This document shows positions 33,470-42,222 of a stretch of DNA of 57,727 nucleotides, in pieces. The DNA comes from Sphingopyxis panaciterrulae (GTDB lineage: Bacteria; Pseudomonadota; Alphaproteobacteria; Sphingomonadales; Sphingomonadaceae). Made by a program: the position numbers and the translations under genes. The stretch is taken from NCBI RefSeq assembly GCF_014199295.1, contig NZ_JACIJH010000019.1, positions 1 to 57,727 of the forward strand, in the 5' to 3' direction. The notes beneath the pieces were generated by a model that was not told where the DNA came from, did no database searches, and saw only the letters and a program-made list of their open reading frames with translations. Positions within the stretch are counted from its first letter, which is position 1. Every line of letters begins with the position of its first letter.

Positions 33470-35016
33470 GCGACGGCAGCGCTGCCCTTTCCTCCGACGC
33501 TGCATCCGTCGATGTCGGTACCGATGCCGATTGGCAGCGGCTGCACCCAGCGACGCTGGCGCTTTCGATCGTCAGGCTGGGGCCGCGCACGGTCAATTTC
33601 CTACCCGCGCTCGCGGCGATCGGCATCGCGGGCAAATGGATCTATGTGCTGCCGGCACTCGGCGTCTTCCTGCTGCTCTCGCTCGCCGCCGCCTGGTTTG
33701 GCTGGCTTCGCTTTCGCTTCCACGTCGGCGCCGACCAGATCGCGATCGAAAGCGGTATCTTCGCGCGCCAGCACCGCACCATCCCCTTCGACCGCATCCA
33801 AGACGTCAGCATCGAGCAGGGGCTGATCGCGCGCGCGCTCGGCATCGCCAAGGTCGGGTTCGAGACCGGTGCCGGCGGCGACACGAAGGACGAGGCGCGG
33901 CTCGATTCGATCGGGCTCTACGCCGCCCAGGCCCTGCGGCAGACGATCCGCGCGCATCGCGGCGGCGCGGCGCCCGCGGCTATCGCGCCGGCAGAGGGCG
34001 GAGCGACCGACGCCGCCGAACCCGTGGGCGAGGATCGGCTGCTGTTCGCGATGACGCCGCAGCGGCTGTTCGTCGCCGGCCTTTTCAACTTCTCGCTGGC
34101 CGCGCTCGCGGTGGTCGGCGCCGCGATGCAGCTTTTCGACAATCTGCTGCCCTTCGATTTCAACATCTTCAATCCGGTCGACTGGTTCGACCTTGCCGAG
34201 CGCTATGGCCTCGAGCAATGGGTCGTCGCGCATCGCTGGGTCGCCGGGGTCGGCGCGCTGGTCTCGCTGCTCTTCATCGGTTTCGCCAGCGGGGTGCTGA
34301 TGATGATGCTCGCCAACTGGGGATTCCGCCTGACCCGCGAGCCGCGCGCGCTGCGCCGCACCCGCGGGCTGACGACGCGCACCGACGTCGCGCTGCCGGT
34401 GCGGCGGGTGCAGGCGGCGATCCTCGTCACCGGATGGCTGCGCCAGCGCTTCGGCTGGCACGAGCTGCGCCTGCAAGGCCTGGCGAGCGACGGCGAGAAG
34501 GAGAAGGACCATCAGGTCGTTCCCTTCGGCCGGCTGGCGGAGATCGACCCGGTTCTGGCCGAAATCGGCATGGCGCGGCCGCCCGCGGAGCAGCCCTGGC
34601 AGCATAGCCACCGCATCGTCGCGCTCGGCGGCTTCGTCGGCGCCGGCATCGCGGCGCTGGGGGGGGCGGGCACGATCGCCTTCGGCCAGCCGCTCGGCTG
34701 GATCGCACTCGCCGCCGCGCTGCCGATCGCCGCCGGCGCGTGGATCAGCGCCCATTTCCATGGCTGGACCGAGATCGGCGAGATGGTCGCGATCCGCAGC
34801 GGCTGGCTCAAGCCCAAGACGACGCTGCTTCCCTTCGCCTCGGTGCAGAGCGCCGACCTCAGCATCGACTTCATCCTCCGCCGCTTCGGGCTGGCGACGC
34901 TGGTCTTCGGCGTGCCGGGCGGCAGCTCGCTCGGCAGCCACGAGATTCCCGCGATCCCGCGCGACGTGGCGGAGGCGCTGCGAACCCGCATCCTCGCCGC
35001 GCGGACCCGGCCATGA
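33466..35016 (+). CDS. Large PH-domain membrane protein (YdbT-like)
   Basis: 516 residues with two or three bPH2 repeats: IAIESGIFARQHRTIPFDRI (~90), RTRGLTTRTDVALPVRRVQA (~300) and VAIRSGWLKPKTTLLPFASV (~440), separated by hydrophobic helix pairs. It is coupled by 4-base overlaps to the small PH protein upstream and to recJ downstream. Family members are membrane-anchored; their job is unknown. Confidence 0.85.
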   Translation: MSDGSAALSSDAASVDVGTDADWQRLHPATLALSIVRLGPRTVNFLPALAAIGIAGKWIYVLPALGVFLLLSLAAAWFGWLRFRFHVGADQIAIESGIFARQHRTIPFDRIQDVSIEQGLIARALGIAKVGFETGAGGDTKDEARLDSIGLYAAQALRQTIRAHRGGAAPAAIAPAEGGATDAAEPVGEDRLLFAMTPQRLFVAGLFNFSLAALAVVGAAMQLFDNLLPFDFNIFNPVDWFDLAERYGLEQWVVAHRWVAGVGALVSLLFIGFASGVLMMMLANWGFRLTREPRALRRTRGLTTRTDVALPVRRVQAAILVTGWLRQRFGWHELRLQGLASDGEKEKDHQVVPFGRLAEIDPVLAEIGMARPPAEQPWQHSHRIVALGGFVGAGIAALGGAGTIAFGQPLGWIALAAALPIAAGAWISAHFHGWTEIGEMVAIRSGWLKPKTTLLPFASVQSADLSIDFILRRFGLATLVFGVPGGSSLGSHEIPAIPRDVAEALRTRILAARTRP

Positions 35017-36782
35017 GCGGCGCCGCGCTCGGCATCGACCGGTCGATCCTCGGCCAGCCGTGGCAGTGGCGCCGCGCCAGCGCCGACATGGCGGGCGAGG
35101 GGCTGGCGCCGGACGATCTTGTCACCCAGTTGCTGCTCGCACGCGGGGTGGCGCGCGACGATATCGAGCGCCAGCGCGCGCCGACGCTGCGCGGCTTCAT
35201 GCCCGACCCGTCGATCTTTCGCGACATGGACGCCGCCGCCGCGCGGCTCGCCGATGCGGTCGAGGCCCGCGAGGCGGTGACGATCTTCGGCGATTACGAC
35301 GTCGACGGCGCGACCTCCGCGGCGCTGCTCGTGCGGCTGCTCCGCGCGCTCGACGTGCCGGTCGGCGCCTATATCCCCGACCGGCTGATGGAAGGCTATG
35401 GCCCCTCGGGCGCGGCGCTGGTCCGGATCGGCGAGGCCGGGTCGCGGCTGATCGTCACCGTCGATTGCGGCGCGCAGGCGTTCGACGCCATCGCCGAGGC
35501 GAAGGCGGCGGGGGTCGAGGTCATCATCGTCGACCACCACCAATGCGCGACCACCCTTCCGCAAGCCTTTGCGGTGGTGAACCCGAACCGGCTCGACGAG
35601 GACGCCGACGCCGCGATCCACGGCAATCTCGCCGCGGTCGGGGTGGCCTTCCTGCTCGGCGCGGCGCTGCTCCGTGACCTGCGCGCGCGCGGTTTCTTCG
35701 CGGCGCGGGCCGAACCGGCGCTGATCGAACTGCTCGACCTCGTCGCGCTGGGCACCGTCGCCGACGTCGCGCGGCTGACCGGTTTCAACCGCGCGCTGGT
35801 CACGCAGGGGCTGAAGGTCATGGCGCGGCGCGGCAATATCGGCCTTGCGGCGCTGATGGACGCGGCGCGGCTGACCCGGCCGCCGGGCGCGAGCGACATG
35901 GGCTTCGCGCTCGGCCCGCGCATCAACGCCGGCGGGCGGGTCGGCAAATCCGACCTCGGCGTGCGGCTGCTGACCACGGCGGACCCGCAGGAGGCGGCCG
36001 ACATTGCGCAGGAGCTGAATCGCCTGAACGAGGAGCGCCGCGCGATCGAGGCCGCGGTGCTCGACGAAGCGATCGCGGCGAGCGCCGCCTGCGCCAACGC
36101 CCCCGTCGCGATCGTCGCGGGCGCGGGCTGGCACCCCGGCGTGATCGGCATCGTCGCCGGGCGGCTGAAGGAGAAACTCCACCGCCCCGCGATCGTCATC
36201 GCGCTCGATGAGGAAGGCGTGGGCAAGGGCTCGGGCCGCTCGATCTCGGGGGTCGACCTCGGCGCCGCGATCCTCGCCGCGAAGGAGACGGGGCTGCTCG
36301 TCGCAGGCGGCGGCCATGCGATGGCGGCGGGGCTGACCGTCGCCGCCGACAAGGTCGATGCGCTCGGCGCCTTCCTCAACGACCGGCTCGCCGCCGACGT
36401 CGAACGCGCGAGCGGCGCGAAGTCGCTGCTGATCGATGCGGTGCTCGCGCCCAAGGGGATCAATCCCCTGTGGTGCGAGGCGATCGAGAGCGCGGGCCCC
36501 TATGGCGCCGGCTGGCCCGCGCCGCGCGTCGCGACGGGGCCGGTACGGATCGTCGAATCGGGGGTGGTCGGCACCGACCATGTGCGGCTGATCGTGTCGG
36601 GCGACGACGGCGCGCGCTTCAAGGCCATCGCCTTCCGCAGCGCCGAGACCGAGCTCGGCCAAGCGCTGCTCCACGCGCGCGGCGGCCGCAGGCTCTGGCT
36701 CGCGGGGCGCGCCAGGCGCGACGACTGGGGCAGCCGCCCCGCCGCCGAACTGCACCTCGAGGATGCGGCCTGGGCCGATTGA
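35013..36782 (+). CDS. recJ: Single-stranded-DNA-specific exonuclease RecJ
   Basis: 589 residues, normal length. The DHH domain shows TIFGDYDVDGATSAALLVRL (motif I, D-x-D) and the DHH motif EVIIVDHHQCATTL. The DHHA1 domain follows (VAIVAGAGWHPGVIGIVAGR, VGKGSGRSISGVDL, GGGHAMAAGLTV). It digests 5' single-stranded DNA ends in recombination and repair in the cytoplasm. ATG 35013 overlaps the PH gene's stop by 4 bases, so its expression is coupled to the membrane PH pair. Confidence 0.95.
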   Translation: MSGAALGIDRSILGQPWQWRRASADMAGEGLAPDDLVTQLLLARGVARDDIERQRAPTLRGFMPDPSIFRDMDAAAARLADAVEAREAVTIFGDYDVDGATSAALLVRLLRALDVPVGAYIPDRLMEGYGPSGAALVRIGEAGSRLIVTVDCGAQAFDAIAEAKAAGVEVIIVDHHQCATTLPQAFAVVNPNRLDEDADAAIHGNLAAVGVAFLLGAALLRDLRARGFFAARAEPALIELLDLVALGTVADVARLTGFNRALVTQGLKVMARRGNIGLAALMDAARLTRPPGASDMGFALGPRINAGGRVGKSDLGVRLLTTADPQEAADIAQELNRLNEERRAIEAAVLDEAIAASAACANAPVAIVAGAGWHPGVIGIVAGRLKEKLHRPAIVIALDEEGVGKGSGRSISGVDLGAAILAAKETGLLVAGGGHAMAAGLTVAADKVDALGAFLNDRLAADVERASGAKSLLIDAVLAPKGINPLWCEAIESAGPYGAGWPAPRVATGPVRIVESGVVGTDHVRLIVSGDDGARFKAIAFRSAETELGQALLHARGGRRLWLAGRARRDDWGSRPAAELHLEDAAWAD

Positions 36783-36873
36783 AAGCCACGCCGCGTTATT
36801 TTTGCCCGCGCCGCCGTCCCACGCGCTTGACCCCGCGCGCACGCGCGTCTAAGGCGCCGCTTCACCGATCGAC

Positions 36874-36949
36874 GGCCCCTTCGTCTAGCGGTCTAGGACG
36901 CGGCCCTTTCACGGCTGAAACACGGGTTCGAGTCCCGTAGGGGTCACCA
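36874..36949 (+). tRNA. tRNA-Glu (anticodon TTC)
   Basis: Acceptor GGCCCCT/AGGGGTC, anticodon loop CTTTCAC, T arm ACGGG-TTCGAGT-CCCGT, encoded CCA end. It is 91 bases downstream of recJ and 17 bases before a second tRNA-Glu. Confidence 0.95.
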
Positions 36950-36966
36950 TCGTCGATCGGCTGCGC

Positions 36967-37042
36967 GGCCCCTTCGTCTAGCGGTCCAGGACGTCGCCCT
37001 CTCACGGCGAAAACACGGGTTCGAGTCCCGTAGGGGTCACCA
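36967..37042 (+). tRNA. tRNA-Glu (anticodon CTC)
   Basis: Same acceptor and T arm as the preceding tRNA, but the anticodon loop is CTCTCAC (anticodon CTC) in a TCGCC/GGCGA stem. It is clearly a tandem duplicate whose anticodon arm has diverged to read GAG codons, which are frequent in this GC-rich DNA. Confidence 0.93.
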
Positions 37043-37187
37043 TGGCGCATGATGCGACCTGTCTGCCCGAAGACCCCCCTGCAATGAAGCCGACCGGCGG
37101 CGCCACGCGGCGGTCCGCTTCATTTCGGCACCGAAGGGGAGCGGATCGAGGCTAGGTTCGCCGCCGCGCTTTCGGCAGCATCGCGAC

Positions 37188-37841
37188 GTGACCGAGAACG
37201 GCGACCATATCCACCTGATCCTGCCCGACGCGGCTGAGCGCGCCGCCTGTTTCCGCGCGCTCGCCGCCGGGGGAACGCGCGTCGTTCGCGCCTTCGCCAG
37301 CGCCGACGCCTGGCTCGACGCCCAGGTCGAGGCGGGCGAGGCGATCCTGCTGCTGCGCTGGCACCAGCCCGGAGCGACGAGCGGCGCGGCGCTGCTCGAC
37401 CATCTCGCGGCGCAGCCCGGCGCGGTCGTCTTCGTCGCCGCCGAGCGGCTGAGTATCGCCGAATCGCGTGCGGTGCTGCGCAGCGGCGCGCACGACCTGC
37501 TCCCCGCGCCGCTCGATCCACGGCTGGTGCGGCGGACGATCGACCGCGCGCTCGGCGACTGGCAGGACCGGCGGCGCGCGCTTGCCGCGCACCGCGATGC
37601 AGAGACCCGGCTCGCCGCGCTGACCCCGCGCGAGCGCGACATCCTCGCCTCGATCGCCGCCGGGCTGGGCAACAAGGCAATCGCGCGGCGGCTCGACCTC
37701 AGCCCACGCACGGTCGAGGTCCACCGCGCCAACATCATGCGCCGCGCCGGCGCCGCCAATGTCGCCGAACTGCTGCGGCTCGCTTTCATCGCCGAGCAGG
37801 CACGCGGCACGGCGGGCGATTCGATCCGATATGGAGCATGA
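37188..37841 (+). CDS. FixJ/NarL-like regulator with degenerate receiver domain
   Basis: 217 residues from GTG 37188. Residues ~5-125 fit a receiver fold, but the key positions are changed: where LLLD is expected the sequence reads ILLLRWHQPGATSG (Arg57 for the phosphoacceptor Asp), and the conserved Lys position reads LLPAPLD (Ala107). The LuxR helix-turn-helix is intact at ~145-205 (LTPRERDILASIAAGLGNKA, then IARRLDLSPRTVEVHRANIM). It probably acts without phosphorylation, by a ligand, partner or constitutively. No histidine kinase is nearby. Confidence 0.82.
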   Translation: MTENGDHIHLILPDAAERAACFRALAAGGTRVVRAFASADAWLDAQVEAGEAILLLRWHQPGATSGAALLDHLAAQPGAVVFVAAERLSIAESRAVLRSGAHDLLPAPLDPRLVRRTIDRALGDWQDRRRALAAHRDAETRLAALTPRERDILASIAAGLGNKAIARRLDLSPRTVEVHRANIMRRAGAANVAELLRLAFIAEQARGTAGDSIRYGA

Positions 37842-38003
37842 CGGCGGCCGGCCGCGACCGTATGGCCGCGGCGGCGCCTATAAGCATTTCGAACGGTGCA
37901 GAGCCCCTGTGTTGGTCCCCATGGGCGCAACCGTTCACCAGCGCGGCCTTTCCCACCTGGCCGCGCCGCCCACAGGGCCGGCCGGAGGCGAATCCGGCCG
38001 GCC

Positions 38004-39059
38004 CTATTCGCGCGCCGTCACCCGCGCGCGCTGGTCGGGACGGCCCATCGCAAGCAGGACCGGGTCGGCCTGCTGCCGCGCGACGAAATCGCCCTTGTCG
38101 TCCAGCCCTTGCCAGCCGATGCCGATCAGCGCCTGCGCGATCGCGCCGCCCAGAGTATCGCCGGGGCCGGGGAGGATGACGACGTCGGGCGCATATTCCT
38201 TGACCGCGACCTGCACCGACAGCGCGAAATCATAGGGCGCGAGAATCTGGTGGCCAAAGGTATAATCCCAAACCTCGGCCGGATCGCTCGCGAAGCGGCG
38301 CCAGATATGGCCGCGTCCGTCGACCAGCGGGATCGCGGGCCGACCAAACAGCGACGGCGGCAGCTCGGCCCTTGCCCTGTCCGAGCTGCCGGTCATCAGC
38401 GGCGTGTGGAAGGGGCCGTGGCCGGCGAGCCGCAGCGGCTCGCGATCCGGCGTCGGCGGCGCCTCTGCCAGCAGCGCGGCGAGGCCTTCCTCATTGCCCG
38501 CGAGCACGAGCATCCCGGCGAGGTCGATCGACAGCGCGAGCGCATGGCCCGGCCGCGCGCCGATATCGGCGACGAGCGTGAGCAGCGCGTCGCGCAGCCC
38601 CGGCACCGGCCGCCAGTCCGCATCGACGATCTGAAGCAGGATCTGCCCGCCCGGCCCGTGCGTCTGGCTGTTGAGCCCCATCGCATTGGCGATGCGAAAC
38701 CCGTCGGCGACCGACACCGCGCCGCCCAGCGCGAGCGCGCTGTACCAGCCCATCGAATTGCCCGCGACCGCGACCACGTCGAATGCCTCGCGGTCGATGC
38801 TGAGCCAGTCGAGCGTGGTCGCCGTGTAGATCAGCGGCGCCGCCACGTCGCCGCGCATGTGCGTCGCGACGCTGAAGCGTTCGGCACCGTCGAGCTCGGT
38901 CACGGTCGGCTGCCCGCGATCGCGGCGCTGCGCGTCGAAATCGGCGATCAGATCGGCAAAGCGGAGCCCATGCAGCCGCGCAATGCTACCGAGCTCGCCC
39001 TTGCCATAGGTGCCGCGTCCGGGGGCGACGACGAGGGCGGTTTTCTTATTCGCGGTCAT
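38004..39059 (-). CDS. Malonyl-CoA:ACP transacylase-like protein (FabD fold)
   Basis: 351 residues from ATG at 39059. The serine motif reads VAVAGNSMGWYSALALGG and the histidine motif GHGPFHTPLM, both matching FabD-type acyltransferases. The spacing and the rest differ from a classical FabD, so the primary fatty-acid transferase is probably elsewhere. The minus-strand order is E1 dehydrogenase, repeat, this gene (112-base gap), so the two may be functionally linked. The acyl group handled is unknown. Confidence 0.75.
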   Translation of the reverse strand: MTANKKTALVVAPGRGTYGKGELGSIARLHGLRFADLIADFDAQRRDRGQPTVTELDGAERFSVATHMRGDVAAPLIYTATTLDWLSIDREAFDVVAVAGNSMGWYSALALGGAVSVADGFRIANAMGLNSQTHGPGGQILLQIVDADWRPVPGLRDALLTLVADIGARPGHALALSIDLAGMLVLAGNEEGLAALLAEAPPTPDREPLRLAGHGPFHTPLMTGSSDRARAELPPSLFGRPAIPLVDGRGHIWRRFASDPAEVWDYTFGHQILAPYDFALSVQVAVKEYAPDVVILPGPGDTLGGAIAQALIGIGWQGLDDKGDFVARQQADPVLLAMGRPDQRARVTARE

Positions 39060-39067
39060 CCTGCCTT

Positions 39068-39162
39068 CCGTTCGTGCTGAGCTTGTCGAAGCACCGTTCT
39101 TCTCTTCCTTCTCTCTTCGGTTCAAAACAAGGACAGCCCTTCGACAAGCTCAGGGCGAACGG
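39068..39162. repeat. Inverted-repeat intergenic element (sphingomonad-type)
   Basis: CCGTTCGTGCTGAGCTTGTC from 39068 and GACAAGCTCAGGGCGAACGG ending 39162 are near-complementary arms sharing AGCTTGTCGAAG/CTTCGACAAGCT. They are separated by about 45 bases. This repeat type is familiar from sphingomonad intergenic regions. It sits between two minus-strand genes and may end or stabilise the E1 transcript. Confidence 0.75.
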
Positions 39163-39171
39163 ATTTGAGAA

Positions 39172-41379
39172 TCAGCCTCTGGTTAAAAGCTCACGGGCGG
39201 CCGCCACGATAGTGTCGCGGCTCGGCAGCGTCAGCGTCGCCGCCTTGCCCAGCGGAATGAAGCTGTCGTCGGCGGCGAGGCGCGCGAGCTTCTTTTCGGG
39301 CGTGCGTTCGGCGAACAGCGCCATCAGCGCCTCGCTCTGCGAGCCGGTGATGCGGCATTCGTCGACGATCAAGATGCGTTTCGCATCGCCCACCGCTTCG
39401 ACGAGCTTCTCTTCATCGACCGGACCGAGCCAGCGCAGATCTATCACCCGCATCTTGACCCCGTCGGCGGCGAGGCGCTTTTCGGCCTGGCGCGAAAGAT
39501 AATAGCCGTTGCCATAGGTGACGATCGCGAGGTCGGTGCCGTTGCCATGGACGCCGGCGTCACCGAGCCGGATCGGCGCGCCGTCGCCCGGCGCTTCGTA
39601 GACGCTGGTCCACAGCCCGTCGCCTTCCGCGTGGAGGTCGCGGGTCATGTAGAGCGCGATCGGTTCGACGAAGACGACCACCCGCTGCTCCTCGCGCGCC
39701 AGCCGCACGCATTCGCGCAGCATTGCCACCGCGTCGTGCCCGTTCGACGGCACCGCGAGGATGACGCCCGGAATGTCGCGGAACACCGCGAGACTGTTGT
39801 CGTTGTGGAAATGGCCGCCGAAGCCCTTCTGGTAACCGAGCCCCGCGATGCGGATGACCATCGGGTTGGTATATTGCCCGTTCGAGAAGAAGCTGAGCGT
39901 CGCCGCCTCGCCGCGGATCTGGTCCTCGGCATTGTGGACATAGGCGAGGAACTGGATCTCCGGCATCGGCAGGAAACCGTTGTGCGCCATGCCGATGGCG
40001 AGGCCCAATATGGCCTGTTCGTCCAGCAGGGTGTTGACGACGCGTGCCGGGCCGAAGCGCTGGTGGAGCTTGGCGGTAACGTTGTAGACGCCGCCCTTCG
40101 GCCCGACATCCTCGCCCGCGATGACGATCTCCGGGTGCGCGAGCATCAGGTCGGCAAGCGCCCATGACAGCAGCCGCGCCATATGCTGCGGCTTGTCCAT
40201 CTGCGCGGCGTCGCCGCCGAACAGCGCGGCGCGATCCTCGGCCGAGGGGGTGTTCGCGCGCACGACGTCGCGCTTCGGCGGGATCAGGCTGGCCATCACC
40301 CCCGCGGTCGTCGTGATCTTCGGCCGCCGGATCGCCGCCTCGGCCTGCCGTGCGAGCGTGGCGCCGATCTCGTCATAGGCGTCGGCGATCTCGGCCGGGG
40401 TCATCCAGCCCTGCTCGGCCATCAGCGCGGCGCCGGCGAGCAACGGGTCGCGCGCCTCGTCGGACTCGATCAGCGCTTTCGGCAGATAGGCGCCCTGCAC
40501 GTCCGAGCCGGCATGGCCATAGAGGCGCACCGTGCCCATGTGGAGGAATACGGGCTTGCGGGTCCGCCGCGCGAAGTCCGCCGCCTCTTTCGCACCAACA
40601 TAGGCCGAGACGAGGTCGCTGCCGTCGCACGAAATATAGTGCAGCCCGGCGCGATGGCGGAACTGCGCCGCGATCCAGCCGGTCGGCGTGCGCGTCGAAA
40701 TGCCGATGCCATTATCCTCGCAAAGGAAGATCAGCGGCATGGGCGAACCCTGATACGCCGCCCAGCCCGCGGTGTTGAACGCCCCCTGCGCGGTCGAGTG
40801 ATTCGCCGAGGCGTCGCCGAAGCTCGCGAGCACGACCGCATCGTCGGGGAGCGGCAGGCCGGTCCGCCCGAGCCGCCGCGCGATGCCGATCGAAAAGGCG
40901 GCGCCGACCGCCTTGGGCAGGTGCGAGGCGATGGTCGAGGTCTGCGGCGGAATGGCGAGCGGCCTCGACCCGATGACCTTGTGCCGCCCGCCCGAGATCG
41001 GGTCCTCGCTCGACGCCGCGAAGCTGAGCAGCATGTCCCAGTTCGGCGTCAACCCCGGCATCTGTCGCGCGCGCTGGAGCTGGAAGGCGTTGGAACGGTA
41101 ATGGAGAAAGGCCATGTCGGTGACGCGCAGCGCCGCCGCGACCGCGGCATTGCCCTCGTGCCCCGACGATCCGATCGTATAGAAGCCCTCGCCGCGCGCC
41201 TGAAGCGCGCGCGACAGCCGGTCCATCTGGCGGCTGGTCAGTTGCGAGAGGAAGATGTCGGTCGCCGCGGCGCGCGACAGGCCCGCCGCGCCGGGGTCGG
41301 GCGCGTCGCCGCCGCGCGCGAGCTGTCCCTCCGCCAGCGCCGCGAGGAATTTTTCATGCACCGCCTGCGCCGCGTCCAC
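39172..41379 (-). CDS. Fused alpha/beta E1 component of a thiamine-dependent 2-oxoacid dehydrogenase
   Basis: 735 residues from GTG at 41379 (GGGAGA upstream). The alpha-type half is at ~30-370 with the TPP/Mg segment SFGDASANHSTAQGAFNTAG (G188-D189 to N193) and CEDNGIGIST. The beta-type half is at ~395-735 (IVIAGEDVGPKGGVYNVTAK, LLDEQAILGLAIGMAHNGFL, MRVIDLRWLGPVDEEKLVEA). It is similar to branched-chain 2-oxoacid dehydrogenase E1, but alpha and beta are one chain. No E2 or E3 gene is adjacent. The substrate could be 2-oxoisovalerate or a related acid. Confidence 0.85.
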   Translation of the reverse strand: MDAAQAVHEKFLAALAEGQLARGGDAPDPGAAGLSRAAATDIFLSQLTSRQMDRLSRALQARGEGFYTIGSSGHEGNAAVAAALRVTDMAFLHYRSNAFQLQRARQMPGLTPNWDMLLSFAASSEDPISGGRHKVIGSRPLAIPPQTSTIASHLPKAVGAAFSIGIARRLGRTGLPLPDDAVVLASFGDASANHSTAQGAFNTAGWAAYQGSPMPLIFLCEDNGIGISTRTPTGWIAAQFRHRAGLHYISCDGSDLVSAYVGAKEAADFARRTRKPVFLHMGTVRLYGHAGSDVQGAYLPKALIESDEARDPLLAGAALMAEQGWMTPAEIADAYDEIGATLARQAEAAIRRPKITTTAGVMASLIPPKRDVVRANTPSAEDRAALFGGDAAQMDKPQHMARLLSWALADLMLAHPEIVIAGEDVGPKGGVYNVTAKLHQRFGPARVVNTLLDEQAILGLAIGMAHNGFLPMPEIQFLAYVHNAEDQIRGEAATLSFFSNGQYTNPMVIRIAGLGYQKGFGGHFHNDNSLAVFRDIPGVILAVPSNGHDAVAMLRECVRLAREEQRVVVFVEPIALYMTRDLHAEGDGLWTSVYEAPGDGAPIRLGDAGVHGNGTDLAIVTYGNGYYLSRQAEKRLAADGVKMRVIDLRWLGPVDEEKLVEAVGDAKRILIVDECRITGSQSEALMALFAERTPEKKLARLAADDSFIPLGKAATLTLPSRDTIVAAARELLTRG

Positions 41380-41529
41380 GCCGGTCTCCCTTGCCGCCGG
41401 TTACACCCGTAACCATCTGCCGTGGGCTAGAACGGCGCCCGACGGGGTGCAAGCCTCTCTTGCCTTGGCGCCGCCGCTCGCGCTACCGCTGTCGGCGATG
41501 ATCGAAACAGGCGGGGCCAGAGTTTCACC

Positions 41530-42222
41530 ATGATGCCGGCCGGCCTCGCCCAGGCAGCCGTTGCCGCCGCGTCGGACGACGGCTGGCTGATCGACCCCGA
41601 ACTCGTCGACCGGGGCTATCGCCAGACGATGGCCGGCGGCGGCATCCAGACCAGCCTGCCCGCGATGCCCGACCCGCCCGAAACCCCCGACTGGCTGAAA
41701 TCGCTGTTCGCGGCGCTGCGCGATTTCTTCGAATGGAGCCAGCCCGCCGTCAAGCCGCTGCTGTGGATCGCCGCCATCGCGCTGGCGCTGCTGCTGCTCT
41801 ATCATTTCGTTCCGGCCTTTGCGCGTTGGGTCGATAGCCTGCCCTTCTTCCGCGCCCGCAAGGAGGGGGGCGAGGATGACGTCGAGGGGGTCGCCGAGGC
41901 CGGCGCGGCGCGCGCGCTGCTCGCCGAAGCCGACGCGCTCGCCGCCGCGGGCCGCTTCGCCGAGGCGATCCACCTGCTGCTCTATCGCAGCGTCGAGGAT
42001 ATCGAAGGGCGGCGACCGGGGCTGGTACGGCCGGCGATGACCTCGCGCGAACTGGCCGCGGCGCACGACCTGCCGACCGTTGCGCGCACCGCCTTCAGCC
42101 GCATCGCGCGCGCGGTCGAGATCAGCCTGTTCGGCGGCCGCGCGATCGGCGGCGACACCTGGGAAAGCTGCCGTTCCGCCTATGCCGAACTGACGGTGCC
42201 GAAGAATTGGGCGCGGACGTGA
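41530..42222 (+). CDS. DUF4129-type membrane protein
   Basis: 230 residues with one strong membrane helix at ~78-98 (LLWIAAIALALLLLYHFVPA) and a cytoplasmic C-terminal part (~130-225) of the DUF4129 type (AGRFAEAIHLLLYRSVEDIE, MTSRELAAAHDLPTVARTAF). First gene of an eight-gene operon; its stop overlaps the next start (GTGA). It is divergent from the E1 gene. Members commonly accompany MoxR/DUF58 genes; the role is unknown. Confidence 0.8.
   Translation: MMPAGLAQAAVAAASDDGWLIDPELVDRGYRQTMAGGGIQTSLPAMPDPPETPDWLKSLFAALRDFFEWSQPAVKPLLWIAAIALALLLLYHFVPAFARWVDSLPFFRARKEGGEDDVEGVAEAGAARALLAEADALAAAGRFAEAIHLLLYRSVEDIEGRRPGLVRPAMTSRELAAAHDLPTVARTAFSRIARAVEISLFGGRAIGGDTWESCRSAYAELTVPKNWART

Noticed and set aside
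34512..36842. 776-residue minus-strand frame opposite recJ
   Set aside because: Antisense shadow of recJ, whose DHH motifs are unmistakable.
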